A DNA stretch of 64,000 bases from a virus: IMG/VR virus record IMGVR_UViG_3300042453_004683, positions 1-64,000 of that record; one strand, written 5' to 3'. Below, in pieces: positions 1 through 10,844 of the stretch. The position numbers and the translations under genes were made by a program. The notes under the pieces are model-generated. The model did not search any database, had not been told where the DNA came from, and saw nothing but the letters and a program-made list of their open reading frames with translations. The first letter of the stretch is position 1. Each line of letters starts with the position of its first letter.

Positions 1-3000
1 ACGCCATGTAGTTGACGCCGAGGGGCTCGTTGTCGAGGATGCCGTTGCGGAGCCGGACGGCCGGCTCGATGGCGAGGGCGATCTGCTCCAGCCGCTTCGT
101 GCCGATGGAGGCGATGAAGTGCTTGGCGATGTCGTAGTCGTTGTCGGTGATCAGCGCGACGTTGCTACCGAGCCGGTTGCGCGCGCGGCCCTGCTTGTCG
201 CGTGCGGCGCGGATCACCTCCAGGATGCGCTTGCGACCGCGCTTGCCGACCTTGGCACGGTCGAGCCAGGTGCTCTCGGACTTGATGGCGACGCGCGCGA
301 GGGCGTTGGCGGCGATCTTCTTGGCGTCCTCGGCCTCGGCGCTGGTGCCGACAGGCGTGGAGGTGCCGGCAGCGCCGGGCTCGGCGGGCTTCACCGGCTG
401 GGGCGCCTTGCTCAGATCGAGACGCCGGGCCTCGATCTCCTGCTCCATCGCGTAGATCTTCTTGCGGAGGCTGGCGAGCCACTCGTTGTATTCGGTCTTT
501 GAGCGGACCTTGCGCAACTCATCCTCAACGCTCTGAATGGGCGCTCGGCCTTCCTTCGCTGCCGCGACGAAAGCCTCGACCGAAGCGTTGTCACCGCGCT
601 CAAGCGCGTCGAACGCAGGCAAGGGAAGATCCCCGATACGCGCCCACGCCTCGCGAGAGAAGTTGGGAAACACCCCTCGGCGATAAGAACTGACACCATC
701 CAAGGAGGGAACGCTGAGCTTGGCCCAGTTCACCGCCTCTTGCGCGGTCGCAATGTCGATTACGCCATCAGCGAACTTCTCAACGATGCGCACGGAAGCG
801 CGCAGCGCGATGATCCCCGCCTCGCGGATAGTGTCTGGCGTGAGCCCCTCAAAGGAATTAAGGATGCTACTGCTGACATGGGCCCCCATAAAGGTGCTGA
901 TCGGGGCTGCATCAAACCTGTCGGCAAGCGCGACCTGTTTCGGGTCCACCCCGGCCCTCTTGGCCGCGTATACAACGCCGCCGAGGCTCTGGCCGGGCTT
1001 CCACAAGCGCAACACGTCCGGCGCGTCAACCAGGAGGCGTCGCGTGATCTCCTCGTTCACGCGCGCCACACGTTCGGGCGAGACGTCCACGCCGTCGAAC
1101 ATGTCCACCACGACATCGTAGGCGTACCGGATCGTGTCCATGAAGGCGTCCGGCGTCAGCGCGGACTCCAGCACCTCCTCCGCCGTCTCGCTCGCCACGA
1201 GGCGCTGGATCCGCGCTGGCGCGAGCGCGTCGAGCACGTCCTGCGGGTCGCTGTTCTCGGCGAGGGCTTCCGCCAGGGCTGCCTCGTCGGAGGCAGCCAT
1301 CGACGCCAGGACCTCCTCGCCCTGCACGCCCACGTCGTCGGGGCCGCCGCGGAGGATCGCCCACGAGCCGTCGTTGAGACGGGCGACCTTGAGGTCCGTG
1401 GTCCTGCTGGTGCCGTCGCCGTAGTTCTCCAGCGACGCCGGCTCCACCATGTCGGCCGGGATGTCCATGTCGCCGAACAGGCGCGACTGGTCGTCTACGT
1501 CGGCGATGAACGTGGCGCGGTCGCGGTCGCGGAGGGCCGCCTTCGCCTTCTCGCGGCGGAGCGTGGCGCGGGCCGCGCGATCGACCTTCTCGCTGTCCAC
1601 GAGCGAGCGGAACGCGGCGAGACTCTGCTTCGCCTGCTCGGTGATCCGCGCCGGCGTGGTGTCGTCGTTGGCGAGGCCGGGCGCGACGAGGTTGTCCAGC
1701 TCGCGCTGGATGTTGTCGATGGCGGTCTTGTACTTGGCGATGTCCTCGGGGGAGGCGACCCGCGGCAGCCGGCTGATGCTGAGCAGGCGCTTGTCGCCAT
1801 TCTTGGCGTTGAGCGGCGCCCCGTCCACGTCGCGGAGGAGCCGACGCCAGCCGGCGCGGTCGACCGGCAGCTCGCCCTTGGCGGCCAGATCCTTGACGCG
1901 ATCACGGGCGGCAGCCAGGACTTCGAGACGCCGGGCGTAGTTGTTGGCGACGGCCACCGGCTCGGTCTTGGTGGTCGCCGGAGCCGCGCGCCGGACTGGA
2001 CCGGCCCCGCCGGGCAGGCCCTTCAGCGGGTAGATGGTCTCGCCCTTGACCTGGATGCTGAAGTTGTCGGCGTCGAGGACGTTCGGCGCCCACGCCTGGT
2101 CCGTGAGCAGGCGCCGGATGGGCGCGTCGCCGAGCATGGCCTCGGTGACGGCCAGCGCGTTGCGGTCCTCGCGGTCGAGGAGGTTGACCGCTTCCGGCGC
2201 GTCGGCGCGGAAGGAGCCTTCGGCTGCGCTTGATCGAGTTCTCTGCGATGCGGGCGTGCCCGTCGATGCAGGAGGATCAGGTGGCTGCGAGGTCCGAGAG
2301 ATTGGCGCAGGCGCAACCGGAATAGTAGGCGTCGACGGCGCGGTAGGCACGGACGAAGACGGAGAGGACTGCGGGAAGCCGGATCGACGGATGAATGCGT
2401 CGATATCTGCTTCCGACGGCGGCGGCGGTCGCTGCGGCAGAGGAGGCAAAGGCGCGCGGGGGACCGTCGTGGTGCGCGGCGCCGCAGGTGATGTTGGCGC
2501 TGCTTGTGGCGCGGGAGCAGGCGTCGGAGCCGGTGCCGGAGTGGGAGGCGGAGCCTGTGTAGGTGCTGAAGCGCGCGGAGTCGGAGCCGCGGAAGAAGTC
2601 GGGGGAGTTGACGGAGCGGCGCTCGGGTTCAGAGGCGCCTGCTCCAGCTCGGCGGCATTCTCGTAGTTCCCGGACAGAAGGTCCCTGCCGATCTGCTCCA
2701 GGCGCTCGGCGGCGGCCTCCCGGGCCACCCGGTCGCCCAGCCCTTCGAGGGCGGTGACCAGCGGTGCGCCCTCGCCCGTGGGCGCCTCGAAGGCGCCGGC
2801 GGCGGTCGACGGCGGCTGCGCCGCCCGCACGGGCGAGAGCCGGTTGATGCCCTTGGCGGCGCCCTTGATCGCCAGCGGCAGCGTGACGTCGGTGGCGAAG
2901 CCAGGGGCGAACAGCGAGGTGCCGAAGCCAGCGGCAGCGCCGAAGGCGGCGCCCGCCACGCGACCCGTCGTCTCCGCGTCCTGCGCGGCGTCGGAGTCGG

Positions 3001-4240
3001 CGCCCGCGTACGTCGCCAGCGCCCGCGCCATGCGGCCGCCGAGCGTGCCGTAGGTGCGGCCGAGGCGCTCGACGGGCTCGTCGCCCATCGACATCGACCG
3101 ACCGATCTGGTAGGGGATGTCCGTGAGGCTGACGTCCTTACCGCGCCGGTAGTCAGTGAGCACCTTGCTGGTGCCGGCGCCGGCGCCGATGGCGGCGGAC
3201 ATGATCAGGTCGTCGAACTTGAACACCTTGTCGGCCGTCGTCTTGTCCATGACGACCAGGTTGCCCTTGGTGTCGAGCCCGATGACGTGAACGGCGTTGT
3301 CCTTGACGGCCGTGAGCGCCGCGCGACCGAGCCGCCCCTGGCGAACGTAGTCCTCGTACGTGTCGCCGGTGAGCGCGCTCTGCGGGAAGACGATGCCGAG
3401 GTCGCCGAAGGCGCCGCCCGGAAGCTCCCGCCCGCGGACGGCGAGGCCGACGGCCAGCCGGAGCGCCCGCTTGTTGAGCTTGTCGAACTCGTCCGCCGGA
3501 AGCTGCGTGGGATCGGTCAGGCCGCGGTCCTTGATCAACCCTTCCAGGATCCGGCGCTTGCTCTCCGCCAGCGTGAGGTTCGGGTCCATCGAGAGGTAGG
3601 ACTGCGCGATGTCCGGGTTCTTGGCGGCGAAGTCCTCGGCGTCCTTGATGAACTGCTTGAAGGCCGGGCTGCTCTTGCTGGCGAGCCCGCCGAAGGCGGT
3701 GTCGGGGTCGGTGAAGATGGTGTTGGTCGTGACGGGCCGAATGCCGCCGGGCTCTGCCTTCTCGACCTCGCGCTCGTCCAGCTCCAGCGAGCGGAAGTCG
3801 CGGTCGCCCGGGTTGATGTACGGGCGCAGATCGACGCCGGCGGTGCGCTCCAGGTCGGCTGGCGCGACGCCGAGGGAGGCGGCCGCGGTGGTGATCACCT
3901 GCGCGGTGTCGATGCTCTGGCCCTGCTCGCGAGCCCGCCGGGCGGTGTCGTAGACGGTCCGCCGCGCGGTGCTGGTGGAGATGGTCGGCGCGGCGGAGGG
4001 CTTGTCGGTGATCCGCGTCTTGATGGGGGCGAGCCCGGGCAGATCCCGGACGACGGGGCGCACGGCGGGAGCGGCGGTTGAGGCGGGCTCCGTCGCCACC
4101 TCGACCGGCTGCGCCTCGACCACCGGGGCTTCGACTGTCGGCTTGACGGGCTCCGCCGCGGGCGGCGCGGCGGGTGCTTCCACCTTGACCGGATCGGGCG
4201 TGAGCTTGGTCTTGAGGGGCGGCAGGCCAGGAAGGGACAC
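1..4240 (-). CDS. Giant virion/ejection-like protein, 3' end outside window
   Basis: The reading frame is open from a GTG at 4240 to the left edge, giving more than 1413 residues without a stop. An in-frame TAG lies 8 codons upstream of the GTG and a GGAG sits 8 nt before it. The N-terminus (about residues 1-70) is rich in Pro, Ala and Val, a Gly/Ala-rich hydrophobic stretch lies near residues 427-457, and a long Pro/Ser/Thr linker lies near 527-645. The rest is charged and alanine-rich, probably helical. It is the last visible gene of the structural operon, after other large low-complexity proteins. By position, size and composition I infer an internal virion (ejection) protein; no enzyme motif was recognised in the visible part. 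A lysozyme, protease or RNA polymerase domain could lie in the missing C-terminus. Confidence 0.8.
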   Translation of the reverse strand, partial: MSLPGLPPLKTKLTPDPVKVEAPAAPPAAEPVKPTVEAPVVEAQPVEVATEPASTAAPAVRPVVRDLPGLAPIKTRITDKPSAAPTISTSTARRTVYDTARRAREQGQSIDTAQVITTAAASLGVAPADLERTAGVDLRPYINPGDRDFRSLELDEREVEKAEPGGIRPVTTNTIFTDPDTAFGGLASKSSPAFKQFIKDAEDFAAKNPDIAQSYLSMDPNLTLAESKRRILEGLIKDRGLTDPTQLPADEFDKLNKRALRLAVGLAVRGRELPGGAFGDLGIVFPQSALTGDTYEDYVRQGRLGRAALTAVKDNAVHVIGLDTKGNLVVMDKTTADKVFKFDDLIMSAAIGAGAGTSKVLTDYRRGKDVSLTDIPYQIGRSMSMGDEPVERLGRTYGTLGGRMARALATYAGADSDAAQDAETTGRVAGAAFGAAAGFGTSLFAPGFATDVTLPLAIKGAAKGINRLSPVRAAQPPSTAAGAFEAPTGEGAPLVTALEGLGDRVAREAAAERLEQIGRDLLSGNYENAAELEQAPLNPSAAPSTPPTSSAAPTPRASAPTQAPPPTPAPAPTPAPAPQAAPTSPAAPRTTTVPRAPLPPLPQRPPPPSEADIDAFIRRSGFPQSSPSSSVPTAPSTPTIPVAPAPISRTSQPPDPPASTGTPASQRTRSSAAEGSFRADAPEAVNLLDREDRNALAVTEAMLGDAPIRRLLTDQAWAPNVLDADNFSIQVKGETIYPLKGLPGGAGPVRRAAPATTKTEPVAVANNYARRLEVLAAARDRVKDLAAKGELPVDRAGWRRLLRDVDGAPLNAKNGDKRLLSISRLPRVASPEDIAKYKTAIDNIQRELDNLVAPGLANDDTTPARITEQAKQSLAAFRSLVDSEKVDRAARATLRREKAKAALRDRDRATFIADVDDQSRLFGDMDIPADMVEPASLENYGDGTSRTTDLKVARLNDGSWAILRGGPDDVGVQGEEVLASMAASDEAALAEALAENSDPQDVLDALAPARIQRLVASETAEEVLESALTPDAFMDTIRYAYDVVVDMFDGVDVSPERVARVNEEITRRLLVDAPDVLRLWKPGQSLGGVVYAAKRAGVDPKQVALADRFDAAPISTFMGAHVSSSILNSFEGLTPDTIREAGIIALRASVRIVEKFADGVIDIATAQEAVNWAKLSVPSLDGVSSYRRGVFPNFSREAWARIGDLPLPAFDALERGDNASVEAFVAAAKEGRAPIQSVEDELRKVRSKTEYNEWLASLRKKIYAMEQEIEARRLDLSKAPQPVKPAEPGAAGTSTPVGTSAEAEDAKKIAANALARVAIKSESTWLDRAKVGKRGRKRILEVIRAARDKQGRARNRLGSNVALITDNDYDIAKHFIASIGTKRLEQIALAIEPAVRLRNGILDNEPLGVNYMA

Positions 4241-4289
4241 GCGGCGCTCCAGTCGGCGCCTCTATGCTAACCCGTTCGGCCCCTCGACG

Positions 4290-4621
4290 CTACCCCCGCT
4301 TCGGCCTCGGCGCGATGGGCGCGCGCCGGCCAGCGTCCTTGGCGGCCACTCCGCCAGGCGCTGCACGGGTGCTCGGGGTCTTGTCCTTGTCGACCACCTT
4401 CGTCGGCCGGCAGTACTCGCTGTCGCCGCCCGCGCCGCACGGCTTCCCCGTCTTGGTATCCTTCCACTCCTCCTTCGTCCAGCGCCGTAGGCTCTCGCCC
4501 TTCTCGCCCTTGCGGACGTCGCCGCGCTGCTTGCGGCACTTGGCGACCGCCTGGCTGGCACGCGCCGACGGCCACACCGCGTACTCGGCCTTGATCTTCC
4601 GGGTACACTCGTCGTCGGCCA

Positions 4622-4622
<1 letters not shown>
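4290..4622 (-). CDS. DUF5872-like small basic protein
   Basis: This 110-residue basic protein has the DUF5872 signature as I remember it: a helix ending in VWPSARAS, a Lys-rich stretch, LRRWTKEEW, a Cys near the middle (KPCG) and an EYCRPTKVV element followed by a TP. The family occurs in large DNA viruses and bacteria and has no known activity. The ATG at 4622 overlaps the stop of the upstream gene (TGATG), so translation is probably coupled; a GTG one codon earlier is also possible. Its place between two large virion proteins suggests a particle-associated role, which is inference. Confidence 0.8.
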
Positions 4623-5913
<1,291 letters not shown>

Positions 5914-5914
<1 letters not shown>

Positions 5915-8900
5915 CAGACGATCCTCGTGCGCTGGTTGGCCGTCGCGAGCGGGATCGCGTCGCCGCGCTGCCCGCCGAGGAGGCGCTTGAACACGTCGCG
6001 CTCGCCCGGACGCTGGAGGGCGCCGACGTCGGTGCCGCCACCAAGATCTTTGATGAGGGCGTCCTCAAACGATCGCGGGTCGATCCCCTCAACAGGCGTC
6101 TTTCGCGGGGGCTCTCCCGGCTCAGGAGCGTACAACGGGTTGTCGTCCGGCTTCGGCGGCTGCGGCATCCTGACAGAGCGCGTGGGAACGTCAGCAGACG
6201 GCGCCTCGTCGCTCCCACCGACCACACGTTCGCGAGCAACGGGCGAGGGATCCTTCTCACGGATGCCGGGCAGACCGCGGCGAATGGTGGCTCCCGCGGG
6301 GCCGGGTTCCGCCACCCGAACGGGAGCCTTCACCTCGGGCAGCGTGTCTGCGCCGCCAAACGCGCGACGCACCAGGAAGGACCGCTCACGGGTCGCGGCG
6401 CGGTCGCCCTTGAAGTACGCGCGGAGCCGGTCGGTGACGCGGACCACCTCGTCGGGGCCCTTGCCAGAGGCGGCGAGGATCCGCTGGCGCTTGCTCTCCG
6501 CGGCGTCGGCACGGATGCGCCGAAGATCGCTCGCAGCCTGCTGAGCGGGCGTCTGCGTGGCACGCACGGACGGGGCGCCTTCGGGTGACTTCGCCGCTTT
6601 CACGGCGTCCCACTGTGCCACGGCGGCGTCCAGCATCTCATCGACATCCGGCTGCGGCGCGCGGGCGCGAACGTCGTCGGCGCGCTCCATCAGGCGCGCG
6701 ACCCGCCTGTAGCTGGACAGCGGGATGTCCTTGCCGGCGTCGATATCCGCCTGCTGCCGCTTCCGCTCGTCCTCGATGCGGCTCTCCAGCCCGGCCAGCC
6801 GCTGCGACGGCAACGGCGTCCCGATCGGTTCATCGCTCGCGGCGATGCGGAGCCGCTCCCGCACACCTTCCGCAGTGATCCGCTCGTCGCTGCGGGCGTC
6901 CTCGCCCGTGCGGCGGTACAGGCTCGCCTCGGCCGCGAGCTGCTCCGGGGACATGCCCTCGGCCTGCCGCTCGAACCGCTCCTTCTGCCGCTCGACGCGC
7001 TCGGCCTTGGCGCGCTCCTTCGACGCCTCACTCCGCCCCGAGAACCGGATGGCCGCGTTCGGGTTGGCGGGTTCGCCGAAGGTGGCGCGGAGTTCGCCCT
7101 GCCCGCCGCGGCCCACGATGCCGTCGACGGGGACGCTCTCGACGATCTTGTCCTGCTTGATGACGCGGACGTCGCCGTCGTCGGTGACGACGATCGCCTC
7201 GTCAGGGAGCGCCTGGAGGGCGTACTTGGCCGGCGTCGGCTTGCGGATCCCCTTCACCGTGCGGGTCTTGGGAGGCTCGTCGACGATCTCCAGGCTCTTG
7301 TCGGAGGACAGCGGGTCGAGCGCGTCTTGCGGATCGAGCGCGTCCCGGTCGGCATCGGCCTGCGAGGCGGGCTTCTTGATGAAGTCGGCGACCTCGCGGA
7401 TCGCAGCGTCCGCACCCGCGTCGGTCACCTGGCGGAACTCGCCGCCGTCCTCGCTGTACTCCGCCTTGCCGTCCACGATGCGGTAGCGGTACCCGTCGTC
7501 GGGCTTGCGCGGATCGGTGAACACCTCGCCGTCCTCGACGTTGCGCGGCGTTCGGTAGCCTGCGCGCATCTCACGCGCGATGTCCACCGGTGCGTAGGCG
7601 CTCTCCTCCTCGCGCATCTTGACCCCGCTCTCCGCGGCGGCCTCGCTCGCCTCCCTCATGCTGAGGCTGAACCCGGAGAACCCTCCGTAGGCATCAATCA
7701 GGTCGGTGACCTGCTTCGACGCCTCAGCGTCGCTACCAGCACGCAGCCGCCCGACCAGCGGACGAACGGCGACCTGCTCGCCCGAGGTGTCCACGATGGC
7801 CGCCCGCTCGGGTTCGCCGGCTGCCTCCATCTCCTCGCGGGGGATGGACGTGACCGGTTTGCCCTGCAAGTACCGGATGGCGACGTCGCTGCCCTCGTTG
7901 TAGAAGTATTCGACGCCAGGCTTCTTCCCCTGCACGAACATGATCGGGGGCGCGACGCGCGCCTCGATCTCCTCGCGGGTCAGGAACTTCCCCGTCTCCT
8001 TGTCCTTGATGTACTTGCCGGCGTACTGGTGCTCCTCGTCAAACGCCTTGGCGGCGGCGCTGCCCGGCGCGATGTCCTCCTCGAACTGGACGTACTCGTC
8101 GCGGCCAGCGTGCTTGCCCATCATCGGCGGCTTCTTGCGAAGCACCTGCTTGATGTACTCGGCGGTCGCTTCGTAGTCGTCGAAGCCGGGGACGAAGTTG
8201 CCGTCCGCGTCTTTCGTGCCGACGTTCGGGAAGCCGTGCGAGCGCGCCCACGCCTGGAAGGACGGCGACGCGGCGAGCTGGTCCTGGGGCGACGCCTTCT
8301 CGGTGGTCAGCGCCGTCTTGAAGTAGTCGACCGCCTCCTTCGTCAGCCGGTAGCCTTCCAGCGTGTCCAGCGCCTCCTGCTGGAGCTGCGCGACGGCCAC
8401 GTCGTCGAAGCCCGGCAGGCGCTCCTTCAGGCGCGCCTCCGCCTCTTGCGAGGCGGCCATCGCCGCGGCGGCGATCTCGCTGCCCGTCATCTCCGGGCCG
8501 AACACGCTGCCGACGACGCGGAGGTCCTCGTCGATGGTGCGGTCCAGATCGCTGAGGGTGCCGAACGTCTGCTTGGCGCGCTGCCAACCCACGACAGCCG
8601 CGTCCTGCGCCGTTCGCGACGTGCTACCTGCTTCGCCGAGGCGCTTCCTGAACTCCGCCTCGCTGATCTGGTAGACGTCGGTGATGTCGACGTTTGCCGC
8701 CTGAAGTGCGCCCGAGAACGTCGCCGGGAGCGCCGCACTACCGACGTCGGTGTCGCCGAGCAGGGCGCTCTTGGTCAGAGCGGGTACGATGTCCGCGAGC
8801 GCAGCGTCAACGCCATTCGTCGTGTACTCCGCGCGCACCTTCGCAACCGTCGCCTGGTCGCCGGTGGCCGCTCGCGTGGCGAGCGCCGTCCGCGCCTGGA

Positions 8901-9219
8901 GCAGCGCCTCCTGCTGGTTCTGGAGCGCGCGGATCTGCGCTTCCTGGATGTTGCCCGTCATCGTGGAGAGCGTGCCGAGCAGCTTGTTTCGGACAGCGAA
9001 CAGGTCCGACCAGACCTTCGCCTCCGACTGGAGCCGCTTCGCCTGCGTCACCGCACCCGTGGCGTGGTAGTCCTCCAGGATCTTCAGCGCGTTGTTGTAC
9101 GCGCCGACGATCACCTTGTCGCTCGTCGCCAGCCCCGACAGGTTGCCAGGGCTCTCCAGCGCGGCGGGGGCGTTGGTGACGACCCAGCCGTCCCACCAAT
9201 GAGGGAAGGTAGTGCTCAT
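5914..9219 (-). CDS. Large internal virion-type protein, 1101 aa
   Basis: This is a long, highly charged, mostly helical protein. An N-terminal part (about 1-230) has several amphipathic helices; the middle contains RGGQG and acidic loops; the C-terminal 400 residues are Arg/Glu/Ala-rich with Pro-rich spacers. No catalytic motif was recognised. Its length, composition and location between a 219-residue structural protein and the AP-repeat protein fit an ejection or internal core protein of a podovirus-like particle. The ATG lies 3 nt after the upstream stop, so it is in one operon. Confidence 0.82.
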
Positions 9220-9222
9220 GTG

Positions 9223-9882
9223 CTACTGCCTCCCGAAGTAGCGGACCAGATCGGCCATCGCTGCCGGCGGGAGGGTTCCGAGCCCGGGCGCGTCGTTATT
9301 GGTCTGGCCGAGCGCCGCGCGGAGCGCCGCAGCCTCCTCACGGTCGCGCTCCATCCCGTAGGTCTTGAGGCCCGTGCTGACCCCCGTGGCCGCGACGTCG
9401 GTGAGAACGTCGGCAGCGCGCTGCTGCGCTGCAAGGTTCATGCCCTGCGCCTGCGCGAACAGGTTGCGGGCCGTCGCCTGCCGCTGCTGGCCGACCTGCT
9501 GGCTCTCCGCGCGGACGCGGGCCGCCGTCTCCGCCCCCATCTGCGCCCGCTCGCGGGACATCAGCGCCCGGGAGGCGTCCATCGCGCCGCCGCGCCCGGT
9601 GCCCTGCGCCGCGGCCTGCCGCATCGCGTCGTCGCGGAGCGGGGCAGCGGCAGCCTCGGCCGCGCGCATCTCGCCGGCGACCAGCTCCCGCTTCTTCTGC
9701 GGGGTGTAGCCCCAGCCGTGACGCTTGCCGCGCGCCATCATGGACTGCGCGTCCTTGGTCATCTGCTGACGCATCTGACGCTGTGCGCGCGCAGCCGGAG
9801 TGAGGGCAGCGATCCCCTGCCCGAGTCCCTGGATGCCAGCGGCGACACCGCCTGCAATCAGAGCTGAAGCGATGGCAGACAA
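9223..9882 (-). CDS. Virion-associated helical protein, 219 aa
   Basis: The start is TTG at 9882, chosen because AGGAGG lies 7 nt upstream and a promoter-like element (9907-9935) lies just before that. The N-terminus is a small hydrophobic/Gly segment (about residues 4-28), followed by Gln/Ala/Arg-rich helices and a C-terminal tail ending in DLVRYFGRQ. Small helical proteins with a hydrophobic N-terminus next to ejection proteins are common in podoviruses and are delivered with the DNA. That role is inferred from position. Confidence 0.78.
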   Translation of the reverse strand: MSAIASALIAGGVAAGIQGLGQGIAALTPAARAQRQMRQQMTKDAQSMMARGKRHGWGYTPQKKRELVAGEMRAAEAAAAPLRDDAMRQAAAQGTGRGGAMDASRALMSRERAQMGAETAARVRAESQQVGQQRQATARNLFAQAQGMNLAAQQRAADVLTDVAATGVSTGLKTYGMERDREEAAALRAALGQTNNDAPGLGTLPPAAMADLVRYFGRQ

Positions 9883-9906
9883 GGAACCACCTCCTGCGTC
9901 CTGGGC

Positions 9907-9935
9907 AGCCTATCACGATCTGGCCGGACGCGCCA
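9907..9935 (-). promoter_or_regulatory. Candidate promoter TGGCGC-N17-TAGGCT
   Basis: The -10 TAGGCT is embedded in CGTGATAGGCT, a string also found before TerL (18655-18665) and the zinc-ribbon gene (22132-22142). It sits about 25 nt upstream of the TTG start at 9882 and would give a second entry point into the ejection-protein genes. Confidence 0.55.
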
Positions 9936-9941
9936 CCTGGG

Positions 9942-10844
9942 CTACGAGGCGGGCGACCCGATCGCCAGGTACGACACCGATCGATGCCCGATCGTGAGCC
10001 GCGGGTACAGCGCGACCGTCGCGGCCTCCTTGACGATCGCCTGCCGGATCACCGCCGTGTACTTGTCGGTGTTCTGCGACCCGGCCCAGTCGTCGCCGAG
10101 CGGCTGCTGGATGAAGGCGCGGAACTCCAGCGTGTTCATGCCCGCCTTCGCCTGTCCCGCGCTGACGCCGCCGGGGACGACGAACGCGCCCGCGTGGCTG
10201 TGGGCACGGACGTCCTCGTAGTTGGAGATCCGACCTCCGCGCGTCTCCCGCGTCTCCGGCGCCGTCCCCACGCCGTTGATCACCTCGACGTGGGCGGACG
10301 CGCCGAACTTGATCCGGTGCGCCTCCAAGAGCGTCCCGTTCCAGTACACGTCGAGGTACATGTTGGCGCCAGCCGCGCGCTGGAAGATGAAGTCGCCGAG
10401 GGCATCGGCAGGGGTCGCGGGAGGGCCCGCCGACGGCGCGACGTACTGGTAGCCCTGCTCCATAGCGACCAGCCGCCAGGCGGCCGCGTGGAAGGCGTAG
10501 GAGACGCGGAGGTAGGCGGGCTGCCAGGGCAGCCGGATCCGCGCGCCGAAGCCCATGCACACGGGCTCGTTCTCGTCGTTGCCGGTGAGCGTGGCGCTGA
10601 AGGCCCGCTGCGTCCGCTTGTGGATCTCACCGCCGAGCATCACGATCTCACCCGGCGCGACATGCTCGGGGGCGTGCGTGAACCCGGACGCGAAGTTGCC
10701 TCCCGCCCCGACGCCCGACAGGGAGCCGTTCACGACGCTGTAGAGCCCCTCCTCGGCCGTGTCCGAGTAGAGGTTGTCGCCGTGACCGGACGCGCTGAGC
10801 ACCGACCCGTTCGGGTAGTTGTGCGTGAGTACGACTTCAGGCAT
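9942..10844 (-). CDS. Structural protein, 300 aa, unknown
   Basis: A beta-rich protein with many Tyr, Gly, Val and Asn residues and few charged helices, typical of phage head-fibre, tail or appendage proteins. The start ATG overlaps the stop of the 549-residue gene by one base (TGATG). It ends 60 bp before the next gene, with a promoter in the gap. I cannot assign a family; location in the tail/particle block is the only functional evidence. Confidence 0.78.
   Translation of the reverse strand: MPEVVLTHNYPNGSVLSASGHGDNLYSDTAEEGLYSVVNGSLSGVGAGGNFASGFTHAPEHVAPGEIVMLGGEIHKRTQRAFSATLTGNDENEPVCMGFGARIRLPWQPAYLRVSYAFHAAAWRLVAMEQGYQYVAPSAGPPATPADALGDFIFQRAAGANMYLDVYWNGTLLEAHRIKFGASAHVEVINGVGTAPETRETRGGRISNYEDVRAHSHAGAFVVPGGVSAGQAKAGMNTLEFRAFIQQPLGDDWAGSQNTDKYTAVIRQAIVKEAATVALYPRLTIGHRSVSYLAIGSPAS

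Noticed and set aside
740-2233. 497-codon plus-strand frame
   Set aside because: It lies antisense to the giant structural gene; its composition (Arg/Leu/Val/Gly) is what the complement of G/C-ended codons gives, and it has no ribosome site.
7327-9867. 846-codon plus-strand frame
   Set aside because: Antisense shadow of two structural genes that have overlaps, ribosome sites and normal composition.
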